A stretch of 64,000 nt of DNA, from assembly GCF_949987535.1 (NCBI RefSeq), contig NC_080068.1:77463254-77527253 (forward strand), given 5' to 3'. Made by a program: the position numbers and the translations under genes. Position 1 is the first letter of the stretch, and every line of letters begins with the position of its first letter. Source of the stretch: Balaenoptera acutorostrata (lineage: Eukaryota; Chordata; Mammalia; Artiodactyla; Balaenopteridae). The notes beneath the pieces are model-generated. The model saw nothing but the letters and a program-made list of their open reading frames with translations, was not told the origin of the DNA and made no database searches. This document shows, piece after piece, positions 1-10,319 of this stretch.

Positions 1-374
1 GGGCTCCCAGATGACATGTGACTTTATTAGTTTATAAAGCACCTTCTTTCAGAGGAATTTGGGAGACAAATTCCCAAATCAGAGGACATCTGTGGGTCAC
101 CACCTGAAGTCTCACACAAAATTGCCCTCCTTACTCACTGAAAAGTAGGCAGGTTTCTTGCAGCCCTTTCTCACTTCAGAGTGGAGTGCAGCGTCTACAG
201 CCCCTATTCTGTGTAAGAATTTTAATCCTAGAGTCCAAGCTCAAATGTAAATCCCAAAGTCCTCTCTGCCATTTCTCCTAGAAGAGGGTCTCTTGATTTA
301 TTGTGCCTTAGTCCTAAGCGGTATGTAGACCATCATGCAAACCCCACTCTGAGTGGCCGGCAAGAATATTTGAG

Positions 375-692
375 GGGCTTCCCTGGTGGCGCAGTGGTTG
401 AGAATCTGCCTGCCAATGCAGGGGACACGGGTTCGAGCCCTGGTCTGGGAAGATCCCACATGCCACGGAGCAACTGGGCCCGTGAGCCACAATTACTGAG
501 CCTGCGCGTCTGGAGCCTGTGCTCCGCAACAAGAGAGGCCGCGATGGTGAGAGGCCCGCGCACCGCGATGAAGAGTGGTCCCCACTTGCCGCAACTAGAG
601 AAAGCCCTCGCACAGAAACAAAGACTCAACACAGTCATAAATAAATAAATAAATAAATAAAAGAACGTGAATTTCTTTAAAAAAAAAAAAAA
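375..692 (+). mobile_element. CHR-type SINE (short, deleted form)
   Basis: The tRNA-Glu-derived head has A box tggcgcagtgg and B box ggttcgagccc, then the cetacean tRNA-unrelated body and an AAATAAAT plus poly-A tail. A perfect 13-bp target-site duplication, aagaatatttgag, lies at 362-374 and 693-705. Confidence 0.95.
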
Positions 693-705
693 AAGAATAT
701 TTGAG

Positions 706-829
706 AATTTCTGACTCAGCTCCCTTCTCCGCCCCCTCCCCTACATACACACCTTCAACACACCTGGAAAACTGTAAGAGCATAAAAGCATGTGTTGTGT
801 GTACACACAAGCTCTTATCTCAATAAATT
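706..829. other. Intronic spacer
   Basis: A short stretch with no recognised feature between the SINE and the L2 relic. Confidence 0.4.
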
Positions 830-1140
830 AGCATCAATCTAATTCCCTTGCTCAGCACCCTTTGCTGATCTCAGCTTAAATATTACTTTCACTATGAGTC
901 CTTGTCTGCCTAAAGTCTTTTTCTCTTAAGTCTCCCATTCTTTGTCATCATAGCAATTATCCCAATTTGTTATTATGAATTTATTGTTTAAGCTCTACTC
1001 CCCACACACCACAACTACATTGTGCATTTCCTGTGGGCAGGAATCATGTTTATTTTGTTCACCACCTAACCTTGGTTCCCAGCACTATGCCTGGTATATG
1101 GTTGGAGCTTAGTTAACACTTTACAGGAAATGAATTTTAA
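830..1140 (+). mobile_element. L2 LINE 3' end relic
   Basis: It shows the L2 3' pattern: ctcagcacc, then tgtgggcaggaatcatg, then cccagcactatgcctggtatatgg. It is diverged. Confidence 0.6.
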
Positions 1141-3567
1141 AGTTTGTTTAAAACACTTTCACACATTAATGCTTATTTTCACCATTAATGCTTTATTTTT
1201 AGTGTTTACACTGAAGTGAACTTATAAGTGAGTGACAGCCAAGCATCCCAAATAATTATTTTCATATCTTAAACCATTTGACTGAGCCTATCCTAGCCTT
1301 CATTCAGTTTCCCATTAGAATAAACTAATTGTTTGAATATTATTTTTTAAAATATTTCTTAGGAGAGGAAAAGAGAGCCGTCTACTCCACAATAAATAAC
1401 TTCAATTCCTCACTTAGTGCCCCACTTGGTAAATAATAAGGCTGAGGACTTTTTTATAACAGTATTGGGATGTAAAAATTTTAAAAAGCCCTTCTGCCCT
1501 TGACCTTTATAAAAAACAAAAACAAGTGTAGGTCTATTCTTACATGGTCTCCTAATGGGCTACTTAGGAATAGAAGGGTGGGGTACATCCCTAACTTCTA
1601 AGGTTGACCAGGAAGCCGAGCTGCCTCCTACAATGGCTGTAACTGTCACAGTCAGGATGCAGAGCCGTGGAAACATGGAGCTTTCTCAGCCTAACCAATA
1701 TTTTATCCTTAAGGTCCCAACATAAATAAAAGGATACAGTTTTGCTGATAGCATAAGTTTAGTGAGAAAAGGTGTCAGCCAAGATATTCCTTAGGTGCAT
1801 GTTTTATGACTACGTCACCTTGTTTTTTTCCCCTTATGCCAAAGATAATTCCCTGAGATTCGATGGCCACCCCATCAGGGTTAGCTACATGAGGACATCT
1901 CTTTGGGAATACTGTTTTCAACACTGCAAACATGGAATTTTACCACAGCAGAGCTGAACTCCATGACATCATTCTTCCTTGCAAAGAGAGATATAACATC
2001 TCCCTGTGTCCAGGAAGAAGTCTTTCCAATATTCCATCATTCTTTTTATAAGGACTATTTTTTTTCAAGGACTATTTTTTTTCCTGTATCTTCTAGTAAC
2101 CCTCTAATTTAGGCTATTTTTATATTTCTCAATTACTTAAAAGTAAAGTTCTATTATCCTTTCCTTTCCTCATTTGACTGCACTGAAGTCCTCCTTTTTC
2201 CCACTCTACCCTCCCCGCACAAAAAGATCCTATCTGATATCTTTCCTTTGCTTCAAAAGTAAATACACACACATTCTTAGGAACAAATGAGGGGAAATAG
2301 TATACAATTGTATTGCACAGTTTTCTAAATCACAGAAGAGTGAACTGGGCTTCAAAAAAATAAAAAAATCTAGCTCCAATGAAAGTAGTTTAGTCAAAAA
2401 TCCACCAATGTTAAAAAAAAAAAAGTTTCGATATCACTATTAAAGTAGAAAACTGTTGGATGCTTTACACATTAAAAAAAAAAGAAAAATCAACCAGTGT
2501 TAAGCGATTCAGTCCTTAACCATGAAAATAAAGGCCGAAATGACTAGGGTTAGACTGGAATGTAGGTGACAGGGATGCTGACCACAGCCAAGATTCCCAG
2601 AAGTCACAGAGCTACTTTGTTTAGACCCTTCAGTTCTTCAGGATGGGACCCGGATACCTGCAGGAGAGGCCGCCAATCTCCTCTCTTGGAAGGACCTGCC
2701 TCTTGGCTGAACTCAACAACAAAACTGTTCCCAGGTGAGCTCCTGTCCAAACAGGAGAACTCTCAGGTAAGAGTGAAGGAGCTGTGGTAAAGGCCTCAGA
2801 CAGATGTGCCGACAGCGCTTAAACACATCAGCATGGGGAAGAGATGGCCCTTTGCACCCATAGCCTTTTGTGTTTTGGAGCACAAGACAGATCACACAGG
2901 TAGTAGGTCTTTACTCAAACTCTCTGGGGAAGGTAAAGTATGGAATAATACACCTACTCAACTTCTCCATTAGAAAATGCTAAAGCACACATGGACGATG
3001 CAATTATGCATCCCCATGTGGAACAGCCACTGGAGGTAAAACTGTAACAAGAGAGCCACAGTCCCTAATATCATAAACATAAAATATTCTAGAATATCTG
3101 TCCTCTTAAGTAATCATATGTTAAGGAATCAGCAAGCTTTTTAAAAATTTTTTAAACTAACTACTTACTTATTGGCCATTTGCCCTAATAAAACTTCAAT
3201 GGAGTGACTGGGAGCTGTAACAACAGGAGACAGAAACCGGATTCTAGCAACCCTGAACTACAGACAATGCCATTGCCCAGTTCCGCCTTAGCAAAGTGAG
3301 GTGTGAAGGCAGCCAGCAAAGGCGCAGAGCCTGATTCCTCTTGCCTGAGGGCCTTGCGAGCACCACCTACCTGGTGTCCCGCCCCTCCCCCACCCAATGT
3401 AAGGTCTGTCCCAGAGAGGACAGCCCCTCAGTCTTGGCAGCAGAAAGGTACAAACTGTGAAGAAAAACAAACTAGGGAGCCATAGCTTCTGAAATCCACA
3501 TCATGGCTCAGAAAAAAGGCAGGGGTGGGGGGAACCTCTGCACAGTCAGAGGGACAGAAAGCTCAGT
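1141..3567. other. Intron, no gene recognised
   Basis: Mostly non-repetitive AT-rich sequence. Short A-runs near 2350-2490 look like remnants of retroelement tails. A moderately GC-rich patch lies at 2560-2800 and another at 3280-3430. Open frames here are short and show no recognisable protein. Confidence 0.4.
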
Positions 3568-3596
3568 CCCTACAGGAATTTTCACACATGGTCCTA

Positions 3597-4277
3597 AATG
3601 TAGGAAGCACTATAAGGGATATGATCCTGCAATCCCACTCCTGGATATACATCTGGAGAAAAACATAATTCGAAAAGATACATGCACCCCAATGTCCATA
3701 GAAGCACTGTTTACAATAGTCAAGACATGGAAGCAACCTAAATGTCCATCAACAGATGAACAGATAAAGAAGATGTGGTGCATATATACAATGGAATATT
3801 ACTCAGCCATAAAAAATAATGAAATAATGCCATTTGCAGCAACATGGATGAACCTAGAGATTATCATACTAAGTGAAGTAAGTCAGAGAAAGACAAATAT
3901 CATATGATACCGCTTATATGTGGAATCTAATAAAAGGATACAAATGAACTTATTTACAAAACAGAAATAGACTCACAGACATAGAAAACAAACTTATGGT
4001 TACCAAAAGGGAGGGGGGGAGAGGGATAAATTAGGAGTTTGGGATGAAAATATACACACTACTATGTTTAAAATAGATAACCAACAAGGACCTACTGTAT
4101 AGCACAGGGAACTATACTCAATATCTTGTAAAAACCTATAATGGAAGAGGATGTAAAAAATATATATATATATATGTTTATATATATATGTATAACTGAA
4201 TCACTTTACTGTACACCTGAAACAAATACAACATTGTAAATCAAACTATATTTCAATAAAAATTAAAAAAAAAAAAG
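3597..4277 (+). mobile_element. L1 3' end fragment (ORF2 C-terminus and 3' UTR)
   Basis: The plus strand encodes the ORF2 C-terminal region (CNPTMSIEALF-like, [28 protein letters not shown]), followed by the L1 3' UTR (acaaggacctactgtatagc) and an ATAAAAATT poly-A end. It is 5'-truncated and moderately diverged. A TATATA tract is embedded at about 4158-4190. Confidence 0.9.
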
Positions 4278-4289
4278 ATAACAAGGGCT

Positions 4290-4615
4290 TCCAAGTTAGA
4301 CAGCCTGGGTTTCGAATCCTGACTCTAACCAGTACTTCCTGACTAGGTGACCCTGAGCAAGTCTCCTAATTCCTGGAAGCCACAATGTCTTCAGCTATAA
4401 ATTTTGGATATCTGGGTACATATATTTGTAGAAGTTAAGCAAGGATGCTTTCGATTAAAGTCCTAGTTTTGCCACTTACTTGTGACTTCGGGGAAGATAT
4501 TTTCTCACCTGTAAATGGGGATAATAACATTACTTACTTATAAGGGATTAATGAGTTTTTCACCCTGTGCCTGACACATAGTAAGTACTCAATAAATATC
4601 AGCTATTATCATCAT
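4290..4615 (+). mobile_element. MIR SINE relic(s)
   Basis: The MIR sense pattern is present: cagcctgggtttcgaatcc, a later gccacttacttgtgact, aatggggataataac, and cctgacacatagtaag. The length and a repeated internal core suggest two overlapping MIR copies. Confidence 0.7.
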
Positions 4616-5880
4616 GAGCACTGGTTTTATCACCATCCTTATCATTATCATGTTACCCCTAGCTATGACACTTTTAAGTTTCAGGATAGTCCAAAGCAAA
4701 AAGAGAAGTTTCCAGGCCAATTTCCAGGAGCTGCCTGGTCCCACCTAGCACCAACTGCCACTCACAGAATCACCGGCCAGATGTCCACATCATGGCTCCA
4801 TTGTCATCCATCAATAGAGAGCCAGGGACCCAAAGATCCAGTTGCTGGGGACACACACCCCACTCTACCCCCCTCTTGGTGGCCAGAGCTCAGTCTGCTC
4901 ATTTGGAGCTTGCCTGATGCAAACTTGGTTTCCAGGGAGATGCTGGGGCCAGAAGAGCCAGCTCCACCTCCCACTCCACTTCCCCTTTCCCCAAATCTGT
5001 GGGACCTCACTGTTCTCCTACCACGTGACAGCATTGTGTCATAGCAGTCCTTGTATACAAACAAGCCAGACTATTTAAATGTCATTGTGAGAATGATGCT
5101 GCCTGCTCTCATTTCCATATCTATTCAGACCACCACTCCTTTCTTGAGCTAGCCAGAAAAGTTTTTCTTCCTCTTCCCTAGCTCTCCATGCAGAGTAGAG
5201 AACCATATGCAAAGTTAAATCTTTGTTGTAGTAAAATGATGTAAGAGTCATCAAGTCCTGACAGAGAAGGAGAATTAGAATGACTATATAACTTACGGCA
5301 TATGTTCATTCATCGTTACATCGCAAATGTATGTTACTGGCCACCAAATGCTACATTCTCTCAAAGGCTACAGATAAATTCTCCCAACTGCCAAACAATA
5401 CAACAGCTTTCAGTCTTGGAGAGCTAAGGTACCCTCGGTGCTTTTAATCTTCAAAAGCAGGTGCCAGTTGAATAAGGAAACAATTCTATGTGAGCAGGGG
5501 GAGATGACCCAAAATGATGAACTGATCCCTCCCAGTACTAGTTCCCACTCATGTGAAATATGGATTAGGTCACAAATGAGATTATATGCAGCACCAAGCC
5601 CCACAGGCATGGTATGATTAAAGTTAAAGGAGTCCAGAAACGTCTCAAGTTGAGAAGTAAGGCTGAGTTGGGTTGAAATTTCCAACCCCTCCCTAAAGGC
5701 CTGGCAACTTGCTCCAAATCACAACTGAAACTGAGTTGAAGCGACATCTGTTTCTCCAGAAAGTGTTTGGCATTGCAGAGAAGAACTACAGATTAGAACA
5801 GATAAATACTCTTGCGGGTGGAGAAGCAAAGGGGAGGGGGTAGACCAAGAAAATTAGAATTATCTACCTGCTAACATAGT
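4616..5880. other. Intron, no gene recognised
   Basis: Non-repetitive sequence with short open frames only. A GC-richer part lies at about 4720-5030. No recognisable protein or RNA gene. Confidence 0.4.
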
Positions 5881-5905
5881 CTTGTAACTCAATAACTACC
5901 ATCAC

Positions 5906-5958
5906 GGGGGGCGGGGGGGAGGGAAAGAGGAAAGAGAAGGGAGGAAGGAGGAAGGAAA
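5906..5958 (+). repeat. Polypurine / G-quadruplex-prone tract
   Basis: The plus strand has G6-C-G7-A-G3 followed by an uninterrupted GA-rich run to about 5958. The G runs satisfy the G3+N1-7 four-run motif. Confidence 0.8.
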
Positions 5959-6410
5959 ATAAATGGGGGACTTATTCTTCTTCTAGGGGGAGTTGACACA
6001 ACGTCAATGAACAAAACACTGCTACACTGGAGTTGTATATTCAGACAACCACCATTTGTTTAACGATTTAATGTTGGATTGTCTGCAAGAAGAGAGGAAT
6101 TGAGCATTCTGCTTGGAGTTTGGTTAACAAAGACTATGCGTTAAACTTAAATAGTCAACACAGTATTGAGGAATAATTTTCTAAACCTTAATGGACTATC
6201 TTATCAGTTGGTATTACTGGTTTTCCTCTGATGCCTAAATCTCTTTTAACTCAAGTCAGAATAACACACAACACCTACTTAACTTCTACTCCAGGTATCT
6301 GGAGCTAATAAGGTAAGACAATAGAATTAGGTCAGTAGACAACTGAATTATATTTTTCACACTAAGAAACTCAGGGTTCTGAAGATTTTCTTCCAACATC
6401 AGCTGTAGTT

Positions 6411-6554
6411 GTTATTAACAACAATAGAAACAACAACAATAATAGCAATAACAGTATTAATAAAGATAGCAGTGGTAATAGTAGCAGTACTATAGTAGTA
6501 ATGGTAGTAGTGATATTAATAGCAGTAGTAATATGATGGCAATAATAATAATGA
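6411..6554. repeat. Degenerate triplet-period (AAC/AAT/AGT) tract
   Basis: About 145 bp made of mixed three-base units: first AAC/AAT-type, then AGT/AGC-type, then AAT-type. Triplet phase is kept for much of its length. Confidence 0.75.
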
Positions 6555-6885
6555 CCACTACTTAAGCGGCACTTCCTAAATGCTGCGTACTATTCTAAGC
6601 ATCTTAAATGTATTAACTTATTTCATTCTCACAGCACTCCTTCGAGGTAGGTAAGCTACTATTAGTACCCCTGTTTTACAGATCCTTTGAACAATATCTC
6701 TTTGTTATTTTTGTTGTTGTTAACGACTAGCGCTAGCTTTCAAAGAAACTATTTAGAACCAAAAGGAGAGGAAACACAGCCTGTCCAATGTCACACAGCT
6801 AGAAGGCAATACACCTGGGATTCCAACCCAGGCTGCCCAGCCCCAAAGCCTGACCTCTAACCGCTGTGCTGCACTCACTGCCCCT
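6555..6885 (-). mobile_element. MIR SINE relic, antisense
   Basis: It reads as the reverse of MIR: the ttttacagat segment, gaggaaacacagcctgtcc, tcacacagctagaaggc, then gattccaacccaggctgcc and ctctaaccgctgtgctgc. A 50-base interruption sits near 6690-6740. Confidence 0.75.
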
Positions 6886-7030
6886 TTGCTTTGGAAGGCC
6901 TTCTAGAGAAGGAATGTGGAAGGAAATTAGGCCCCTGCCTGCTGGTAGCCAGAGTTAATACAAGAAGTTTGCTGTTTCCTTCAGGAGTCTCCCCAAAGCC
7001 ACATTAAGACACGTAGCCTGCTCGGACGGC

Positions 7031-7039
7031 TATAAAAAG
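7031..7039 (+). promoter_or_regulatory. TATA-box match in LIMCH1 intron 1
   Basis: TATAAAAAG flanked by GC-rich sequence (cggc before, tcgctgg after) is a strong TATA-box match on the plus strand, antisense to LIMCH1. No ORF follows that looks like a gene, so a promoter for a noncoding or enhancer RNA, or chance, are both possible. Confidence 0.3.
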
Positions 7040-7293
7040 TCGCTGGAAGTGTTATGGAACTGTTCCCACCTGGCCTGTGACCTCCGTCAGGGCTTTCACC
7101 TCTGCCAGCCAAGGCAGAAGCTGGGGGTGGGGTGAGATGGGGGCACGGTTCCCAGGCCACCGTTTCCTGCCCAGTAACACAGCCCTCAAATAGCCAAGAC
7201 TGCAGGCCGAGAGAAACTCCTCACTAACAAGTTATCTCCTGGAGCTTGTTCCCTGAGCCTTTATTAAGAATGAACAGTTTTCTCACCAATCCA

Positions 7294-7300
7294 TGACTCA
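7294..7300. promoter_or_regulatory. AP-1 consensus site
   Basis: TGACTCA is an exact AP-1 (TRE) site in non-repetitive DNA between the TATA match and the CpG-enriched intronic block. A 7-mer occurs often by chance, so support is from context only. Confidence 0.3.
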
Positions 7301-7479
7301 AGGAAGACCAGGGACTGAAGAGGAGAGAAAAACTGCAAAGTTTGTTTATTAACCTGCTGCACCCAAGGGAACATTTTTCTGAAAGGGTGAAATTCCTGAC
7401 TACCCAAAAGAAAAAGGAAAAAAAAAAAAAAAGTCTGTGGGAAATTTAATCACCAACTGAACAAAAGTGAAAAACAAAG

Positions 7480-7890
7480 CCCTACCAATGAGGATGTTGC
7501 CGAAGACAACGGGGCCCCTAAAGGAGATGCAATTGCCTCGAGATAACAGTCCCCCTGGGAACTCGGCTCGCACTAAGTACTACATTATTGCTATATTAGC
7601 CGAGGAATCTTTGTTCACTGGGCAACTGCGCGCAGAACCATCTGTTACTGCTCCTGGGTTCCCCCGGTTTGCAGACGCGGCATTTACATTTCAAGAGGAA
7701 TCTCCGGGAAGCAAGAGGGACGGTCTCTGTCTCTCCCCGGAGCAAACACCTTTTTATACAGCCTAGGAGGGAGAAGCTCTCCTTTCCGTGAAACCCAACT
7801 CCGCGATTGAAAGGAGATAGGCCCCTTCAATAATGCACACGCACAGCGCCACGACTGCTTCGTCCTATAGCCACGCACTGACCGTTATGG
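7480..7890. promoter_or_regulatory. Candidate intronic enhancer: CpG-enriched unique block
   Basis: Roughly twenty CpGs in about 400 bp stand out against CpG-poor neighbours, and no interspersed repeat is recognised. A GATA-type motif (agataa) and a GC-rich ctgcgcgcag palindrome are inside. The position, about 2.1-2.5 kb downstream of LIMCH1 exon 1, fits an intronic enhancer or alternative promoter. This is inference from composition. Confidence 0.35.
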
Positions 7891-8039
7891 CTTTCACATT
7901 CTCAAATTGGTAGATCTGGTAAAGCATCAAGAACAATGCCCAACTGTCTATAGGGCCCAATGGGGCTCTGCTTTCTTAAGGAAGCCCTTCTTGTTTTTAA
8001 ACCTGTGGAACCAGGACAAAAGCTGATATTCTTCACTGC

Positions 8040-8226
8040 ATAATATTTAGCTTGAAATATACCACCACTTAAAAACAGACTGTGACCTGGGCTGAAGAAG
8101 ATGTTTTAGATCATAATCTAAGTGGAGGCTAGAGTACTATATACCTAGGTGAAAATTCATGGAGGTGTGCACTTAAGATGTGTGCACTTTCCTGTGTGTA
8201 ACTTATCCCACAATACATTTTTTTTA
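8040..8226 (+). mobile_element. Old L1 3' end relic (probable)
   Basis: The stretch ending gtgcacttaagatgtgtgcac ... cccacaatacat plus a T/A-rich end resembles an L1M 3' UTR terminus. It is short and diverged. Confidence 0.4.
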
Positions 8227-8999
8227 AAGTATAGTATGTATGCCCGTGTTACTTACAATTAAGGAAATGGGGAATAAACCGCTTGCCTTCAAGAACCACA
8301 AAGTGCTCTGCTCTTATACCCTCCCCTCATCACCATCCACATCCAAAATCTCTCCTGAGAATTTTAAAGTTCAAGAACTTGAAAAACACAGCTCTCCAAC
8401 TCTCAACCAAGCCAGTGACTACAAATGCTTCCTGTATGTCCTGTGAGCCCAAGTATGCAGCACAGAGAAAGCACCTGTCACAGCCCAAGGCGTGCCAGCC
8501 ACATCTCACAAATAAAAAGCCAAGGTCTTTTTCTCATCTGCTCATTAGCCATCAAATTATGACAGACACGACTGGGGCTTTTAGCAATAGAGCCTCGAGT
8601 TTATTCTTCTGTTTCTTTAACACTATTTTTAAATAGATCTTTCTAAACTCTGCCTGACACTCTTGCTTGTATGAAGCAGGTTAACCCTGTAAGGTGCAGG
8701 CCTGTGGCTGGAGCATTAGAGCAGCATTAAGTGAGGGTGGCTTCCCCAGGCATCTCAGCAGATTTAAATCTGTACCATCGTAGCTCTGTTACCCCAGCAG
8801 CATCAAGGGTGTCACTAAGTGACAGTCTGAGTACTAACAGGCTTCACCATTGCTGGATCATGACTTAGCGGTACATTTCTTCCTTTGAACTACCAGGGAG
8901 GGAGAGCTGCCTGTCCCTGAGGAAAAGAGGGTCAAATTCGCCTTCCACTAAGCCTCAAGAAAGGCCGCCAGCCGCAAAACAGAGGCTCACTGCACGGAT
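8227..8999. other. Intron, no gene recognised
   Basis: Unique-looking sequence leading into the CpG-island shore. No repeat or gene recognised. Confidence 0.4.
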
Positions 9000-9879
9000 C
9001 ATAATGGGTCACCTTTCCCCGCTCGCACCCTCCTAGCGTCCTGACCCCCGCAGACACTTCATTTCGGGAGCGCAGGGCCACCAAGCTGCATCTACAGATA
9101 AACATCGAGAATCAGGATCGCCCAGCGAGCGCTTCCTGAACTGAGCCGAGAGCTCCAGTGATTTCCCTGGCCTGCCACCGAGTCATTTAAGAAGTGAAAT
9201 ATGCCAACGGGGCCGGGTACCCAGCACCTGGGAGCCCGTCCCACCGCCTCTGCGATGGAGTGGGAGCTGCCAATGGCTGGGCAACGTCTCTGCGGATGGC
9301 GCATTCGCAGGTGGGTCTTGCAGGCTCCCCGGCCCTCTGCGCTGTGCCAGCCTCACACCTGACCCGGTGCCAGGAATACAGCCAGAGGCTCCGGTGGGTA
9401 TGCGCTTCCGTGGAGACACGCACAACTCCGCTCCGGAAGGGCGGGGAGGGGGAGCCAACCGGCGGAGGTAGGACTGGGAGCAGGACCCCCGACATGCTGC
9501 GTCGGCAAGGACTCTGGGGGCTCGCGCATAATGAGGCTTTGCGGCGCTTCTGCTCGCACTGCGCTTCCTTTGGCAGCGCCTGGAAGCGGCAGGAGCTGAG
9601 ATTTGCGCGGCTGGCGGGCAGGAGGGATGGAGGCTCAGGGGACCGCTTCCTGCCCCCCACACGCACAGCTAGACCGCAGTGTCCCCCCTTCGCGCCCACC
9701 CTCACCCGAGACGCCAGTGCCAAAGCGTCAGGGGGTCGCAGCTCGCTCGAGGCCCTGACGGGTGCCGGAGCAGCTGGCAAAAGAAAGTGGGGGGAGGCGA
9801 GGCTGGACCTGTCGTGTGTGTGCGGGTCGGTGGCTCCGGGCTGCCCCTGCAAAGCCCCCCGCCAGCCGCGGGCACCTAC

Positions 9880-9975
9880 CTCGATCCACTTCTGCGCCTC
9901 GGAGAAGGCGGGCTCGGGGGGCGGCTCAGGCTGCAGGGGCTGAAGAGCTTCCAGACCGAGAGCCGCACAAGCCAT
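9880..9975 (-). CDS. LIMCH1: LIMCH1 coding exon 1 (N-terminal 32 codons)
   Basis: The minus strand reads ATG at 9975 and encodes [15 protein letters not shown], a proline/glutamate-rich stretch PEPPPEPAF, then SEAQKWIE. The reading frame reaches a consensus splice donor, GAG|GTAGGTGCC, with the GT at 9878-9879, so the exon ends in phase 0 after 32 codons. This matches, from memory, the N-terminus of LIMCH1, an actin stress-fibre and non-muscle myosin II-associated protein with an N-terminal calponin-homology domain and a C-terminal LIM domain. The residues before the junction (AQKWIE) are the first helix of the CH domain, and the rest of that domain would lie in exons left of this window. The start context is moderate: C at -3 and G at +4. 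Position 4 is Ala where I recall Pro in human. The frame is also open upstream to 10536, but that sequence is GC-rich 5' UTR. The related LMO7 has a different N-terminus. Confidence 0.93.
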
Positions 9976-10024
9976 TTGCGAAGACCCGCGTCCACTCAAG
10001 CGCTGGGCCGCCGGGATGAGGACG

Positions 10025-10056
10025 GCCGCCGCCGACGCCGCCGACGCCGCCGCCGC
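10025..10056. repeat. GCC/GAC trinucleotide repeat in LIMCH1 5' UTR
   Basis: About ten GCC-type triplets, interrupted twice by GAC, lie 50-81 bp upstream of the LIMCH1 ATG. On the sense (minus) strand this is a CGG-type run interrupted by CGT. It is probably transcribed 5' UTR. Confidence 0.85.
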
Positions 10057-10309
10057 AGGAGCGCGCTCCCCGCCCCTTCCCGCCCGCCCGCTCTCCTCCC
10101 CTGCCCGCCCCTCCCCCGCGCGGAGCAGGTCCCGGAGGAGAGCCGCGCTGCCGCCGAGGACGCCGCCGCAGCTGTTCCCAGCGCCGCCCGGCTCGGCCGC
10201 GCCGTGAGTCCCCGCGGGAGCGAGCGCGGAGGCGCCAGGAGCTCCCTCCCTCCCCACCTCCTCTGCCCGCTCCACCCACCCCCTCCGGGGCGGGGGTGTC
10301 AGCCACCAA

Positions 10310-10319
10310 CTAAAAATAA
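10310..10319 (-). promoter_or_regulatory. MEF2-like AT box in the LIMCH1 CpG island
   Basis: The minus strand reads TTATTTTTAG, a perfect match to the MEF2 consensus YTAWWWWTAR. It is about 335 bp upstream of the LIMCH1 ATG and is the only AT-rich decamer within hundreds of bases of GC-rich DNA. It could instead act as a weak TATA-like element. The match is seen; function is inferred. Confidence 0.5.

Larger units (their letters stand above)
1..9879 (-). other. LIMCH1: LIMCH1 intron 1, 5' part
   Basis: This stretch begins at the GTAGGT donor at 9879 and continues to the left edge with no acceptor plus coding continuation of the CH domain visible, so exon 2 lies outside the window. It holds interspersed repeats (a CHR SINE, an L1 3' end, MIR, L2), simple-sequence tracts and a CpG-enriched block listed separately. 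No other open frame here looks like a gene. Confidence 0.85.

Noticed and set aside
400..460. tRNA-Glu-like sequences as functional tRNA genes
   Set aside because: All are heads of SINEs, followed by SINE bodies and A tails. The acceptor and anticodon arms are not intact.
301..648. 115-codon open frame, and similar frames at 14634, 24913, 35611, 50619 and 59309
   Set aside because: Each translates a CHR SINE. The shared peptide (GSSPGLGRSHMPR or its reverse-strand version) comes from the repeat consensus.
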